From NCBI RefSeq assembly GCF_023704175.1, contig NZ_CP084530.1, positions 3,596,001 through 3,660,000 on the forward strand: a DNA stretch of 64,000 nt, in the 5' to 3' direction. This document shows positions 36,501 through 45,441 of the stretch, piece by piece; position 1 is the stretch's first letter, and each line of letters opens with the position of its first letter. The notes below the pieces were generated by a model. It had not been told where the DNA came from. It saw only the letters and a program-made list of their open reading frames with translations, and made no database searches. The position numbers and the translations under genes are program-made. Source of the stretch: Paenibacillus sp. YPG26. GTDB taxonomy: Bacteria; Bacillota; Bacilli; Paenibacillales; Paenibacillaceae.

Positions 36501-37880
36501 ATGAGAAAGTATGCACTTCGTGGATGGTTCATCCTGACTTCAGTCGCTATTATGCTGATGGTATCCGCCTGCGGCGGAGCATCGGGAGGAACTGCGGATT
36601 CTACCGCCACAGCGGAAGCCCAAGAGAAGAGCGCGGCAAGCGGCGGTTCCAAGACCAAAGTGGTCTGGTGGCACTCCATGGGCGGCGAGCTTGGCAAGGC
36701 GGTAGACCAGCTTGTGACAGATTATAATAAGTCGCAGGATAAAATCGAGGTCGAGGCAATATTCCAGGGGACCTACGATGAGAGCATCAACAAAATGAAG
36801 GCATCCATGGACTCCGAGAGCGGCCCGTCCATGATCCAGGTGTATGAGATCGGCTCCCGCTTCATGATCGATTCCAAGGCGATTACGCCTGTACAGCAGT
36901 TCATTGATCAGGATAAATACGATCTGAGTCAGCTGGAAGAGAACATTTCCAATTACTATACCTTTGATGGCAAGCAGTACTCGATGCCTTTTAATACGTC
37001 CAACCCGATCCTGTATTATAACAAGGACCTGTTCAAGGCCGCAGGACTTGATCCGGAGAAGCCTCCGGCAACCTATGAGGAAGTGAAGAAAGCGGCGGAG
37101 GCGCTCAGCGCGAAAGGGCATCCGGCTTCATTTGCCATCTATGGCTGGTTCCTTGAGCAGTTCTTCGCTAACCAAGGCAAGGAGTATATTAACAACGGCA
37201 ATGGCCGGACATCCCCGGCTACAGAGTCTCTCGTTAACACCGATGCCGGTGTGAACACACTGGACTGGTGGAAAAGCATGATTGACAGCAAGGCAGCTAT
37301 TAATCTAGGCCGCAAGACCGATGATACCAAGAAGGCTTTCATCGCGGGTCAGATTGCTATGACGCTCGACTCCACTGCATCCCTTCGCGGGATTGTAGAC
37401 GGTACACAGGGCAAATTTGAAGTAGGTACCGCATTCCTGCCTAAGCCGGATGCTTCGACTGAAGGCGGGGTTGTAGTAGGCGGAGCCAGCCTGTGGATTC
37501 TGAACAACAAGCCGGAAGCCGAGCAGAAGGCGGCGTGGGAGTTCATCAAGTATCTGGCACAGCCGGATACACAGGCGAAATGGCACATTGCCACAGGTTA
37601 CTTCCCGATTACGAAAAAAGCTTATGATGAGCAGATCGTTAAGGATAATCTGGCCAAATATCCACAGTTCCAGACTGCCGTGGATCAGCTTCATGCCTCC
37701 AAGCCAAGCCCGGCTACCCAAGGCGCTGTAATGGGTGTATTCCCGGAAGCGCGCCAGACGGTTGAAGGCGCAATCGAAGAGGTGCTTGGCGGATCCAAGC
37801 CTTCCGCACAGGCACTGGATGATGCTGCCAAAGCGATTACCGAGAAGATCAGCAGCTACAACAAAACTGTTCAAAAATAA
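36501..37880 (+). CDS. ugpB: Glycerol-3-phosphate-type solute-binding lipoprotein (UgpB-like)
   Basis: A 459-residue lipoprotein with lipobox VSAC (Cys24) and a Ser/Ala-rich linker, then a family 1 binding fold. It follows UgpB closely: VVWWHSMGGELGKAVDQLV, FNTSNPILYYNKDLFKAAGLDP, NLGRKTDDTKKAF, VVGGASLWILNNK and TGYFPITKKAYD. These include regions that contact glycerol phosphate in UgpB. It lies 72 bp after the permease pair, and GGGAGAG precedes the ATG. It would deliver the substrate from the cell surface. Confidence 0.92.
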   Translation: MRKYALRGWFILTSVAIMLMVSACGGASGGTADSTATAEAQEKSAASGGSKTKVVWWHSMGGELGKAVDQLVTDYNKSQDKIEVEAIFQGTYDESINKMKASMDSESGPSMIQVYEIGSRFMIDSKAITPVQQFIDQDKYDLSQLEENISNYYTFDGKQYSMPFNTSNPILYYNKDLFKAAGLDPEKPPATYEEVKKAAEALSAKGHPASFAIYGWFLEQFFANQGKEYINNGNGRTSPATESLVNTDAGVNTLDWWKSMIDSKAAINLGRKTDDTKKAFIAGQIAMTLDSTASLRGIVDGTQGKFEVGTAFLPKPDASTEGGVVVGGASLWILNNKPEAEQKAAWEFIKYLAQPDTQAKWHIATGYFPITKKAYDEQIVKDNLAKYPQFQTAVDQLHASKPSPATQGAVMGVFPEARQTVEGAIEEVLGGSKPSAQALDDAAKAITEKISSYNKTVQK

Positions 37881-37891
37881 GGAATAACGCA

Positions 37892-37929
37892 CAAAGAACC
37901 GCATGGCCTATAGGCTGTGCGGTTCTTTG
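37892..37929. terminator. Bidirectional intrinsic terminator
   Basis: CAAAGAACCGCA (37892-37903) and TGCGGTTCTTTG (37918-37929) form a perfect 12-bp stem with further pairing of the GGCC/GGCT loop segments. The motif GGCTGTGCGGTTCT recurs at 37947. Confidence 0.85.
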
Positions 37930-37982
37930 ATGCGTTGGCCCACTGGCTGTGCGGTTCTATGGATGAATCCCGGCCTGCGGGC

Positions 37983-38180
37983 TTATTGATTCCTGCCCTG
38001 CATGCCCAGGTTCTTGTTGATCCATGTGGCGACTTCAGACTCGGCGGGAACTCCCGGTTCCTCCGAGAATTCCGCATCCATTCCGGCTGTCTCATCCTGA
38101 CCGGCAAAATTCCGCAGAGCCGAACGAAATGCCTGATCCGGCAATTGAGAATTGCTTTCCGAGCCCTTGTGATTACTCAT
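37983..38180 (-). CDS. Small hypothetical protein with ALR motif
   Basis: A 65-residue polar protein beginning MSNHKGSESNSQ. The start at 38180 is favoured because AAAGGGGC lies 8 bases upstream and ATGAGTAA overlaps the stop of the previous gene. It contains AFRSALRNFAGQ, echoing two YR(Q/E)ALR motifs in the upstream protein, and ends SEVATWINKNLGMQGRNQ. No known family. It is the third gene of a flavodoxin operon. Confidence 0.55.
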   Translation of the reverse strand: MSNHKGSESNSQLPDQAFRSALRNFAGQDETAGMDAEFSEEPGVPAESEVATWINKNLGMQGRNQ

Positions 38181-38718
38181 TCCCGCTGCCCCTTTCGCTA
38201 TGATCTGCTGATTTCCTCTCCAGAATACTCCGAAGAGCCTCGCGGTAAGCTTTATCTCCGGCATCATCCCTGTTATCATCGCTGCCTTCAATTAGCGGCT
38301 TCTCCGCCTGCTCAGGCTCGGCCATCCGCCTTAGAGCCTGGCGGTAATGCTCATCACGGGATGTCGTCCCGGTACTGGACAGAACCCGGTCAACAGCTGT
38401 GCCGGCACGATCCCCCTGCTCTGCTGGTGGTGCTGCCTGCGCATTAAGCTCCGTTATATCCTGTTGCTTTCCCGGGGATACAGGCTCCAGTATCTCATTA
38501 ATCTGCATCACCGTAGGATCAGCCCCGTCAGGGTCGCCTGCTTCCGGACGGAGTGCGTGGTCCGATTGAGCTGCTGTCCCCTCGGAGTCTTGTGCCCCTG
38601 TTCCGCTAATTTGGCCTGATCTTCTCTGCTGCTCTCTGACCCTTCTGCTGGTACGTATATTGAATATGACAAGAAAGATAACCCCAATGACCGCCAATAC
38701 TGCAAATGCGTACTCCAT
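38173..38718 (-). CDS. Membrane-anchored protein of unknown function with ALR motifs
   Basis: A 181-residue protein with one N-terminal helix (YAFAVLAVIGVIFLVIFNI) followed by RTSRRVREQQRR, so the polar, Gln/Asp-rich body is probably cytoplasmic. Two similar C-terminal motifs occur: HYRQALRRMAEPEQ and AYREALRSILERK. The start at 38718 follows GGGGGCGCTCT; an earlier in-frame ATG at 38796 lies inside the flavodoxin gene. I do not recognise the family. It lies 10 bp after the flavodoxin stop and overlaps the next small gene by 8 bp. Confidence 0.6.
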   Translation of the reverse strand: MEYAFAVLAVIGVIFLVIFNIRTSRRVREQQRRSGQISGTGAQDSEGTAAQSDHALRPEAGDPDGADPTVMQINEILEPVSPGKQQDITELNAQAAPPAEQGDRAGTAVDRVLSSTGTTSRDEHYRQALRRMAEPEQAEKPLIEGSDDNRDDAGDKAYREALRSILERKSADHSERGSGNE

Positions 38719-38728
38719 AGAGCGCCCC

Positions 38729-39277
38729 CTACCTGATCTTGGCATCGGATAATTTAGCCGCAACGCCTGCGGCCCTCTTGCCCAGCGCTCTTCCAAGATT
38801 CAGATCCTTCTCGGACGGCAGATTGGGCGGATCATACGGGGACAGCTCTACAGGACAGGTAACTCCGACCCCGTAGTAAGAGCCGTACAGCGCGTTCTCC
38901 CGGATATTTCCCGGCAAGCCGACAATAATCATGCCTTGATGCAGCATAGGCACAATCAAGTTCAGCATCGTGGCCTCAACTCCGCCGTGTACTGTGGCGG
39001 TTGTGCAGAACACGGCCCCTACCTTGCCGACAAGGGCACCTTGTGCCCATAAGTACCCCAGCTTGTCGATCCAATTCTTCAGTCCCCCGCTGATTGACCC
39101 GAAATGCCCCGGACAGCCCCAGAGGATGGCATCCATGTTGGGGAGATCTTCCACTCTTGCATCCCTTACGTGATGAAGATGCACCTTGGCACCAGGAATC
39201 TCCGCCCCTTGGGCCACCGCCCGGGCCAGCGCTTCAGTATGGCCGTTATCACTGTCATATACGACATAAATATTCAT
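38729..39277 (-). CDS. Flavodoxin-like NAD(P)H:quinone oxidoreductase (WrbA-like)
   Basis: A 182-residue FMN-binding protein: [20 protein letters not shown] is the phosphate loop region, [20 protein letters not shown] and [16 protein letters not shown] contact the flavin, as in WrbA and related quinone reductases that carry out two-electron reduction. GGGGGC lies upstream of the ATG. It heads an operon with two unknown small proteins. Confidence 0.88.
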   Translation of the reverse strand: MNIYVVYDSDNGHTEALARAVAQGAEIPGAKVHLHHVRDARVEDLPNMDAILWGCPGHFGSISGGLKNWIDKLGYLWAQGALVGKVGAVFCTTATVHGGVEATMLNLIVPMLHQGMIIVGLPGNIRENALYGSYYGVGVTCPVELSPYDPPNLPSEKDLNLGRALGKRAAGVAAKLSDAKIR

Positions 39278-39442
39278 ATCCAGCCCCCTTTACCTTCAAT
39301 TCTTCGTGTATAGGTATGCCCGAAACAGACAAGAATCATTAGCGCCACAGGCTGAATAAGGGAAGAACTTTCAGGAAATCCTCTTCACAGGAATAAGGAC
39401 ATGAACTTTAAATATCGATAGACAATAGAGGGGGCAATACGA

Positions 39443-40078
39443 ATGAGTTCACGCGCCATACTGGTCAATATTCTGGTTATTGTGGTGATTCTGGCCGGGG
39501 CCGGAGCAGGCATCTACTATTACAATCAGAACGCCAACTATGTCAGTACTGATAACGCGCAGGTTGCCGGGCAGCCCATTACGATCAGCGCGCCGGCAGC
39601 CGGGAAGCTGGTGAGATGGAATGCCAAGGTGGGCCAGGCCTACAGCGCGGGGGAACGTCTTGGTTCCGTTCAGTCCGCCGCCGGGGCAGCGGACATTACG
39701 CTTCCCATCGCCGGTACGGTTGTACAGCAGACCGGCGTACAGAATGCTCTGGTTGCGGCGGGCGCGCCGCTCGGCAGAGCCTATGACTTTGATAACCTCT
39801 GGATCACCGCCAATATTGACGAGACCCGGATTAATGACATTCAAGCCGGGCAGAGCGTGGATGTGTATATCGATGCTTTTCCGGGAACAGTCATCTCGGG
39901 CAAGGTCGACAGCATCGGATTAGCTACGGCAGGCACCTTCTCCCTGCTTCCGACTTCCAACACCAATGCCAACTATACCAAGGTAGCTCAGGTGATTCCG
40001 ATCGTGATTACTGTAGAGGGATATAAGGGACTTGGCATCGTTCCAGGCATGAACGCATCTGTAAGAATTCATATTTAG
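39443..40078 (+). CDS. HlyD/EmrA-family membrane fusion protein (YhbJ-like)
   Basis: A 211-residue single-pass protein: N-terminal helix (ILVNILVIVVILAGAGAGIYY), STDNAQVAGQPITISAPAAGKLVRW (lipoyl-like half motif), then DFDNLWITANIDETRINDIQAGQSVDVYIDAFP. It is short because the hairpin of Gram-negative EmrA is missing, as in Bacillus YhbJ. It lies 9 bp before the MFS gene and works with it. AGAGGGGG precedes the ATG. Confidence 0.9.
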   Translation: MSSRAILVNILVIVVILAGAGAGIYYYNQNANYVSTDNAQVAGQPITISAPAAGKLVRWNAKVGQAYSAGERLGSVQSAAGAADITLPIAGTVVQQTGVQNALVAAGAPLGRAYDFDNLWITANIDETRINDIQAGQSVDVYIDAFPGTVISGKVDSIGLATAGTFSLLPTSNTNANYTKVAQVIPIVITVEGYKGLGIVPGMNASVRIHI

Positions 40079-40087
40079 GGGGCACCT

Positions 40088-41635
40088 ATGGACAAAATAT
40101 CACTGGGCCGCACCTTGACCGTTCTTATGTTGGGCGCGTTCATCTCCATCCTGAACCAGACGCTTCTCAATGTGGCCATCCCGCATTTGATGAACGACTT
40201 TAACGTGTCAGCCACAACGGTGCAGTGGCTATCGACCGCCTATATGCTGGTCAATGGCGTTCTGATTCCGATAACCGCCTTCCTGATTGAATCGTTCGGC
40301 ACGCGGTCCCTCTTCATCTCGGCTATGGCCCTGTTCGGAGCAGGCTCTGTCATATGTGCCATAGCCCCGACTTTCTCCATCATACTGATTGGCCGGATCA
40401 TTCAAGCGGGCGGCGCTGGCATTATCATGCCTCTCGTCATGAATGTGTTCCTGACGGTCTTCCCGCCCGAGAGGCGGGGCGCCGCCATGGGAACGATGGG
40501 CATTGCCATGATGTTCGCTCCTGCGATTGGTCCTACCCTGTCCGGCTGGATCGTGGAGCACTACACCTGGCGCATCCTGTTCATCATGGTCATTCCGCTG
40601 ACTTTGCTCGATATCATCCTGTCCTGGCTGTGGCTGCGGAATGTGTCCAAGCTGTCATCACCCAAGTTCGATGCGCTCGGCACGCTCTTCTCCACCATTG
40701 GGTTCGGAACTCTGCTGTATGGATTCAGCTCAGCGGGCAGCAAGGGATGGGACAGCGCTACGGTCGTCATCTCACTTGTGCTGGGTGTCCTGTTCATCCT
40801 GTTCTTCATCTTCCGTGAGCTCGGCATGGAGAGTCCAATGCTGGAGTTCCGTGTGTTCAAGTACGATATCTTCACCATCTCCACCTTTATTGGGTCTGCC
40901 GTAAATATGACCATGTTCGGAGCCATGCTGCTCCTGCCGATCTACCTGCAGAATATACGCGGCTTCACCCCGCTGGAATCCGGCCTGCTTCTCCTTCCAG
41001 GCGCACTGCTGATGGGAGTGATGTCGCCGATCTCGGGAAGCATCTTCGACCGGATCGGCGCCAGACCGCTTGCGATTGTAGGCCTTGCCATTACCGCGAT
41101 CACGACCTTCGAGTTCAGCAAGCTGACCTCGGATACCACGTATGCCCACATTATGATGCTCTATACAGTGCGCAGCTTCGGCATGTCCCTGTTGATGATG
41201 TCTGTGCAGACTGAGGGGCTTAATCAGCTGCCCCGGCATCTCGGGAGCCATGGAACGGCCATGTCCAACACCGTCAGGCAGATTGCCGGCTCGATCGGGA
41301 CAGCTCTGCTTGTCACCGTCATGACAACGAAATCCACCGCACATCTGGCTGACTACGGAAATGCGGTGACTACGAACAACCCATCCGTAACCGAGCAAAT
41401 CGGGAGCCTCGGCCAGACTCTCGCTGTGGCGGGAGGACTTCCGCCTGAAACTGCACAGGGGGCAGCGCTTCAGGTCGTCTACGGCCTTGCCTCCAAGGAA
41501 TCCGCCATCCACGGGATTAACGACGCCTTCATTATTGCCACTTGGATCGCCGTCATTGGCCTGGTTCTCTCCCTGTTCCTGAGAAGATCGGTGAAGCCGT
41601 CTGCGTTAAAGCCGGTCGATACCCGGGAGCCTTGA
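40088..41635 (+). CDS. DHA2-family MFS drug exporter (EmrB/YhcA-like)
   Basis: A 515-residue transporter with 14 predicted helices. Marks of the DHA2 group are FISILNQTLLNVAIPHLMNDF, then STAYMLVNGVLIPITAFL and GRIIQAGGAGIIMPLV with motif C-like GPTLSGWIVEHYTWR. It pairs with the upstream YhbJ-like adaptor, the yhbJ-yhcA arrangement of Bacillus. No MarR regulator is adjacent. GGGGGC precedes the ATG. Confidence 0.93.
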   Translation: MDKISLGRTLTVLMLGAFISILNQTLLNVAIPHLMNDFNVSATTVQWLSTAYMLVNGVLIPITAFLIESFGTRSLFISAMALFGAGSVICAIAPTFSIILIGRIIQAGGAGIIMPLVMNVFLTVFPPERRGAAMGTMGIAMMFAPAIGPTLSGWIVEHYTWRILFIMVIPLTLLDIILSWLWLRNVSKLSSPKFDALGTLFSTIGFGTLLYGFSSAGSKGWDSATVVISLVLGVLFILFFIFRELGMESPMLEFRVFKYDIFTISTFIGSAVNMTMFGAMLLLPIYLQNIRGFTPLESGLLLLPGALLMGVMSPISGSIFDRIGARPLAIVGLAITAITTFEFSKLTSDTTYAHIMMLYTVRSFGMSLLMMSVQTEGLNQLPRHLGSHGTAMSNTVRQIAGSIGTALLVTVMTTKSTAHLADYGNAVTTNNPSVTEQIGSLGQTLAVAGGLPPETAQGAALQVVYGLASKESAIHGINDAFIIATWIAVIGLVLSLFLRRSVKPSALKPVDTREP

Positions 41636-41664
41636 CCGGATCGCCGCACCAGCCAAGTACAACA

Positions 41665-41699
41665 AAGGACCCCAAAGCGCACTTAACGCTGGGGTCCTT
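41665..41699. terminator. Bidirectional intrinsic terminator
   Basis: AAGGACCCC (41665-41673) and GGGGTCCTT (41691-41699) pair perfectly, with inner AGCG/CGCT pairing, between convergent genes. Confidence 0.9.
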
Positions 41700-41716
41700 A
41701 CTTGTATGAATTCAGG

Positions 41717-42193
41717 TTATTTGAGTATAGGAATAAGGATGTTAAATTCAGGAGCATCCGTATTCGGGTCCTGACCGATCGGATACTCTTCACAGTGGGT
41801 GAGGTCTCCGGGTGCCTTCTTGTATCCCTGCTCCTCAATCCAGGCAAAAATCCGCTCATAGGATTTGTCGATACTCTGTCCCTTACGATGTTCCAATCGG
41901 GCATAGGAGAGCGCCGGCACCGATAGGCTGACCATCCCTTCCGGCACCTCTTGAACAGCCGACACCTGCAGAACCGAGTAATGGGTGAATCCTTCCTCTG
42001 TTACCTGATAGGAGAGGCCCAGCAGGATAGCCGCATTGGACACATGTTGGATCTCCTGCTGACGTTCTTGCATTTCCCCAATAACTTTACGGATACTTCC
42101 CGCACCTGCCTCGGCAAAAGTTCCCTCCCACCGGATTCCTACTGCCTGAAGGGCCGGTCTCTCAACAATGGTGACTTCATGGCTCTGAATCAT
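41717..42193 (-). CDS. GyrI-like small-molecule-binding domain protein
   Basis: A 158-residue stand-alone effector-binding domain of the AraC/GyrI type: VTIVERPALQAVGIRWEGTF, LSYQVTEEGFTHYSVLQVSAV and the C-terminal EEQGYKKAPGDLTHCEEYPI. These proteins bind amphipathic or toxic ligands or inhibit gyrase; which applies here is unknown. It follows a DUF6054 gene by 15 bp, so the two may form an operon. Confidence 0.85.
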   Translation of the reverse strand: MIQSHEVTIVERPALQAVGIRWEGTFAEAGAGSIRKVIGEMQERQQEIQHVSNAAILLGLSYQVTEEGFTHYSVLQVSAVQEVPEGMVSLSVPALSYARLEHRKGQSIDKSYERIFAWIEEQGYKKAPGDLTHCEEYPIGQDPNTDAPEFNILIPILK

Positions 42194-42208
42194 CTTCAGC
42201 TTCGCTCC

Positions 42209-42538
42209 CTAGTCAACAATATATTCACTCAACAGCTGCTCCACACTCCCGGCGAAATCCTCCGAGGCTCCCCAGTCGAACTTGAAGATGATCCCTTCCG
42301 ATGAGCCGGTTGAAATCGCTCTGACTTCCGTTGTGCCATAGATATTGTCGGCAATAACCACAAGTGCAACCCGGTTCTTCACGCGAAAGAAGTATTTCTC
42401 GAAGATCAATGTGCCGATCTCCCGTCCATCGCCCAGATCATGAGACTCCTCATGAATCAGATCGGCGTCCAGGCCTTCTTTTACCAGCTCCCGTACATCC
42501 CTTGGTGTCAAATTCACTTTGAATCTGCTTTCGCTCAA
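42209..42538 (-). CDS. DUF6054-like protein
   Basis: A protein of about 109 residues reading ESRFKVNLTPRDVRELVKEG, IGTLIFEKYFFRVKNRVALVVIADN and FKFDWGASEDFAGSVEQLL. By eye it resembles the DUF6054 family, which is uncharacterised. The TTG at 42538 (MSESRFKVNL) has GGGAGG 11 bases upstream; an in-frame ATG at 42577 has no ribosome site. It is the first gene of a likely two-gene unit. Confidence 0.65.
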   Translation of the reverse strand: MSESRFKVNLTPRDVRELVKEGLDADLIHEESHDLGDGREIGTLIFEKYFFRVKNRVALVVIADNIYGTTEVRAISTGSSEGIIFKFDWGASEDFAGSVEQLLSEYIVD

Positions 42539-42731
42539 CTTCTTTGCATCCTCCCTGTATAAGAGTTGTTGGCGCATCGACTAAGCGGTAGAATCTCTAT
42601 ATTCAGCCTAACATTTCCAGGGGGTGCGTTTCAAATCTGCGCCTTGCTTACTTGGTAGCTGTCCGGGCTTAACGTGATATGGTAGTATAAGAATGATTTC
42701 ACATATCCAACACAGGAAGGGCGTGGACGAC

Positions 42732-43235
42732 TTGGTAAATGAATCATTATACGAAGCTCTGAACGAACAATTTAATTTTGAACTCCATTCTGCGCATGTC
42801 TACCTGGCTATCGCCGGCTACTGCTCAGCCGTCAATTGGGACGGTTTCGCCAACTTCTTCCTGGTCCAGGCTGAAGAAGAGCGGTTCCATGCATCCAAGA
42901 TTTATAAGTTCCTGAACGATCGCGGCAGACGGGTGAATCTCTCCGCACTCGAAGAACCCAAGAACACTTACGACTCTATTCTCGATGCCTTCGAGCATGC
43001 CTACAAACATGAGCAGGTGAATACCCAGCGGATCTATCATCTATCGGATCTTGCCCTGGATGCCCGGGAGCACGCAACGCTCCAGTTCCTCTCCTGGTTC
43101 ATTGAAGAACAAGTGGAGGAAGAAGCTCTGTTCGACGGCATTATTCAGAAGCTGAAGCGGATTGATGTGAACAGCATGGCTTTCTTCGAGCTGGATAAGG
43201 AATTTGGTGGCCGCTCCTTCTCACCAGAGTCCTAA
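42732..43235 (+). CDS. Ferritin
   Basis: Iron-storage protein of about 167 residues with the four-helix bundle and ferroxidase ligands: ALNEQFNFELHSAHVYLAIAGYC, EEERFHASKIYKFLNDRG, and the third-helix and fourth-helix glutamates in FIEEQVEEEALF. The sequence keeps the bacterial FtnA pattern without a haem-binding Met typical of bacterioferritin. The TTG at 42732 follows GGAAGG; a GTG at 42723 is the alternative. It would store iron and limit oxidative damage. Confidence 0.9.
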   Translation: MVNESLYEALNEQFNFELHSAHVYLAIAGYCSAVNWDGFANFFLVQAEEERFHASKIYKFLNDRGRRVNLSALEEPKNTYDSILDAFEHAYKHEQVNTQRIYHLSDLALDAREHATLQFLSWFIEEQVEEEALFDGIIQKLKRIDVNSMAFFELDKEFGGRSFSPES

Positions 43236-43263
43236 GATTAATCATGGACTATACCCAAACAGC

Positions 43264-43292
43264 AAGAAAGAGGGCTCATCGCCCTCTTTCTT
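43264..43292. terminator. Bidirectional intrinsic terminator
   Basis: AAGAAAGAGGGC (43264-43275) and GCCCTCTTTCTT (43281-43292) form a perfect 12-bp stem after the ferritin gene. Confidence 0.92.
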
Positions 43293-43329
43293 TGCGTTCT
43301 ATGAATAAGCTTATTTACACATGGTGTAA

Positions 43330-44832
43330 TCATTCATATATCGTATAGAGATTGCTCCCCTTTTCTTTGGAGCGGTACATCGCTATGTCCGAGAGTTTCA
43401 TAAGGTTATCGGGAGTCTGTGCATGATCCGGGTAGATCGCGATTCCAATGCTGGTTCTGGGCAGCAGACAGATTCCATTCATCGTGACCGGCTCAGTAAT
43501 CGCCGTGATCATCGTCTGTGCATAATGGTGAACCTCTTGATCCGCACCGCTACAGGGAAGAAGCACAACAAATTCATCTCCACCCAATCGCGCCTGCAGC
43601 ATATCTTCACGCTGAAGGCGCTGCATTCGTGCGGCTATGGTTCTGAGGAGCGCATCTCCCACGTCATGACCATGAGTATCATTAACCTGCTTGAACCCGT
43701 CCAGGTCAAAGAACATTAACGCCATTCGCTGTCCAGGGCGGTGGAACCCCTGCATATAAGCCGCAAGCTTCTCTTCAAATGTTCTCCGATTAAGCAAGCA
43801 GGTCAGCCCATCATGACTCGCCAGATATTCGGACTTCTCCAGAGCATGCTTCAATTCATTCAACAGCCTGCTATTCTCGACCATAACGGTAATCTGCCTG
43901 AGTGAGATAAGAAGAACGGACACTACAATCCCGCTTACAATACTATCATTCAGGCCCGCTTCAAACAGCAAGAGTACAACCAGACTGCCGAGCACAGTAT
44001 AGGGAAGCCACATCTTCCCCTTGGAGATATGACCTGTCTCTCCCTCGGACACCGCCTCAGCAGAAGCGGGCTGATCGGAATAGATGCATGCCAGGGTCAG
44101 CAGAAAGGTGGCGGCTAACCAGAAGGGATTGAGCAGATTATCAACTTCATATCCGGCAAGGTCACCGAGCAGAAGATATATCGTGTCCCCTACCACATAT
44201 ACCAGGAATCCTAGGGTCAGGAATCTATTAACCGAAGTAACGAACGTAGTTCTCCTATTGTATATCAGTAGAAAGTTAAGAAGCAGAATAGTTATATCGC
44301 TGAGCGGATAGATCAAATCCACAATAATTGTAGCCAGGTCGCCGGACGAAGCCACAATCGGCTGAATTAAATACTTCCAGCTAATGGAGAAGGTGCCCAC
44401 CAGAATAATGGCCATATCCAGGGAATACCTTAGTCCATATATAGTCTGCTTACTGCGGACGATCAAAGCTGCGATAAAGGCGATGGATTGAAGTATCCAA
44501 AAGATATCCGCCTCGCTTAGATCAGGTGTGGGACTATGAAGCACCTTATCGTAATAGACCCATATGGATTGGGCCAGCAATTCACCGAATATACCCAGCA
44601 TTAATAAGAACCAGAATAGCCTGTGCTCCCCAGGGAGCTTCTTCATCATGAGCCCGAATACCAATATAGCCACAACTGGCGCCATAACCATCAACCAATC
44701 GGAGACTACGGTGTTCCCCGGGTATACGAGAACAAGAACGATCTCCGCAAGAGTATATATAGCAAATAGAATTGCAATTTTGTGTCTATGACCAAATAAA
44801 TTCATCATCCGAATTCCGACCCCGCTATTCAT
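43330..44832 (-). CDS. Membrane diguanylate cyclase (GGDEF)
   Basis: A 500-residue protein with a membrane sensor of eight or nine helices (to about residue 315), a short coiled coil (VENSRLLNELKHALEKSEYL) and a GGDEF domain: DGLTCLLNRRTFEEKL, FFDLDGFKQVNDTHGHDVGD, then intact GGDEF. The RxxD product-inhibition site is absent (REDM at that position), so feedback control may be weak. It should make cyclic di-GMP in response to an unknown membrane signal. Monocistronic. Confidence 0.9.
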   Translation of the reverse strand: MNSGVGIRMMNLFGHRHKIAILFAIYTLAEIVLVLVYPGNTVVSDWLMVMAPVVAILVFGLMMKKLPGEHRLFWFLLMLGIFGELLAQSIWVYYDKVLHSPTPDLSEADIFWILQSIAFIAALIVRSKQTIYGLRYSLDMAIILVGTFSISWKYLIQPIVASSGDLATIIVDLIYPLSDITILLLNFLLIYNRRTTFVTSVNRFLTLGFLVYVVGDTIYLLLGDLAGYEVDNLLNPFWLAATFLLTLACIYSDQPASAEAVSEGETGHISKGKMWLPYTVLGSLVVLLLFEAGLNDSIVSGIVVSVLLISLRQITVMVENSRLLNELKHALEKSEYLASHDGLTCLLNRRTFEEKLAAYMQGFHRPGQRMALMFFDLDGFKQVNDTHGHDVGDALLRTIAARMQRLQREDMLQARLGGDEFVVLLPCSGADQEVHHYAQTMITAITEPVTMNGICLLPRTSIGIAIYPDHAQTPDNLMKLSDIAMYRSKEKGSNLYTIYE

Positions 44833-44930
44833 GCAATTTCTCGGTGCAGTCCTATCTTATACAGTAGGGAGACGCAAGTAAAGAAGCCACGGGAATTTTT
44901 ATCCACCCTGCTCCCTTGTCTCTATTATAT

Positions 44931-44966
44931 ACTGTGCTTGAATTCGTAACAGTTAAATTATATACT
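44931..44966 (+). promoter_or_regulatory. Promoter and operator of the Rrf2 gene
   Basis: -35 TTGAAT (44938-44943) and -10 TATACT (44961-44966) are 17 bp apart. An inverted repeat with arms ACTGTGC... and ...ACAGT (44931-44953) covers the -35. The same palindrome recurs upstream of the nitroreductase gene. Confidence 0.7.
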
Positions 44967-45004
44967 GGTAATAAACTACCAGGAAAGGGGATCAGTACCA
45001 CACC

Positions 45005-45427
45005 ATGTCCAACGATAAAATGATAGGCTCCCCTAACTTCAAATGGTTCGGCCTTGCTGTTCAGGCTCTGGTTGTACTTGCGGCACAGCCCCAGTGCTGT
45101 CCAAGCGGTGAGATCGCCTGCCGGCTGCATTCCGAAGCTACCCTGCTCCGCCGAATCCTATCCAAGCTTGCTTGTGAAGGCATTTTAGAGACAAGAGAAG
45201 GCCGTGATGGCGGCTACCGGCTGAAGCGCGCACCCGAGGAGATTTCTCTGAAGGACATCTACCTCGCTCTGGAAGAGAAAGGTCCATATTGCAGCGCGAT
45301 GCTTGATACAACGGGAGACCATGCCTTCGGCAGGGAGATGCACGGGTCATTCTGTACCCTTGTTCAGGAGATTAATGAGAATGTGCTGCAGGTATTGGAA
45401 AGGCACACCGTGGCGGATCTGATGTAG
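45005..45427 (+). CDS. Rrf2-family regulator of a nitroreductase
   Basis: A 140-residue winged-helix regulator: FKWFGLAVQALVVLAAQPQ, EATLLRRILSKLACEGILET and REGRDGGYRLKRAPEEISL. Several Cys residues (CC in PQCCPSG, then C in EIACRL, LACEG, PYCSA, SFCTL) could sense redox or bind a metal cluster, but the spacing is not that of IscR. It is followed by a nitroreductase gene, and both promoters share an operator-like palindrome, so it probably controls itself and that gene. Confidence 0.88.
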   Translation: MSNDKMIGSPNFKWFGLAVQALVVLAAQPQCCPSGEIACRLHSEATLLRRILSKLACEGILETREGRDGGYRLKRAPEEISLKDIYLALEEKGPYCSAMLDTTGDHAFGREMHGSFCTLVQEINENVLQVLERHTVADLM

Positions 45428-45441
45428 TTTTTTTGGGTTTA

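Noticed and set aside
37913..37960. Direct repeat GGCTGTGCGGTTCT at 37913 and 37947
   Set aside because: The first copy is part of a terminator stem and the second is probably a local duplication of it; there is no sign of a mobile element.
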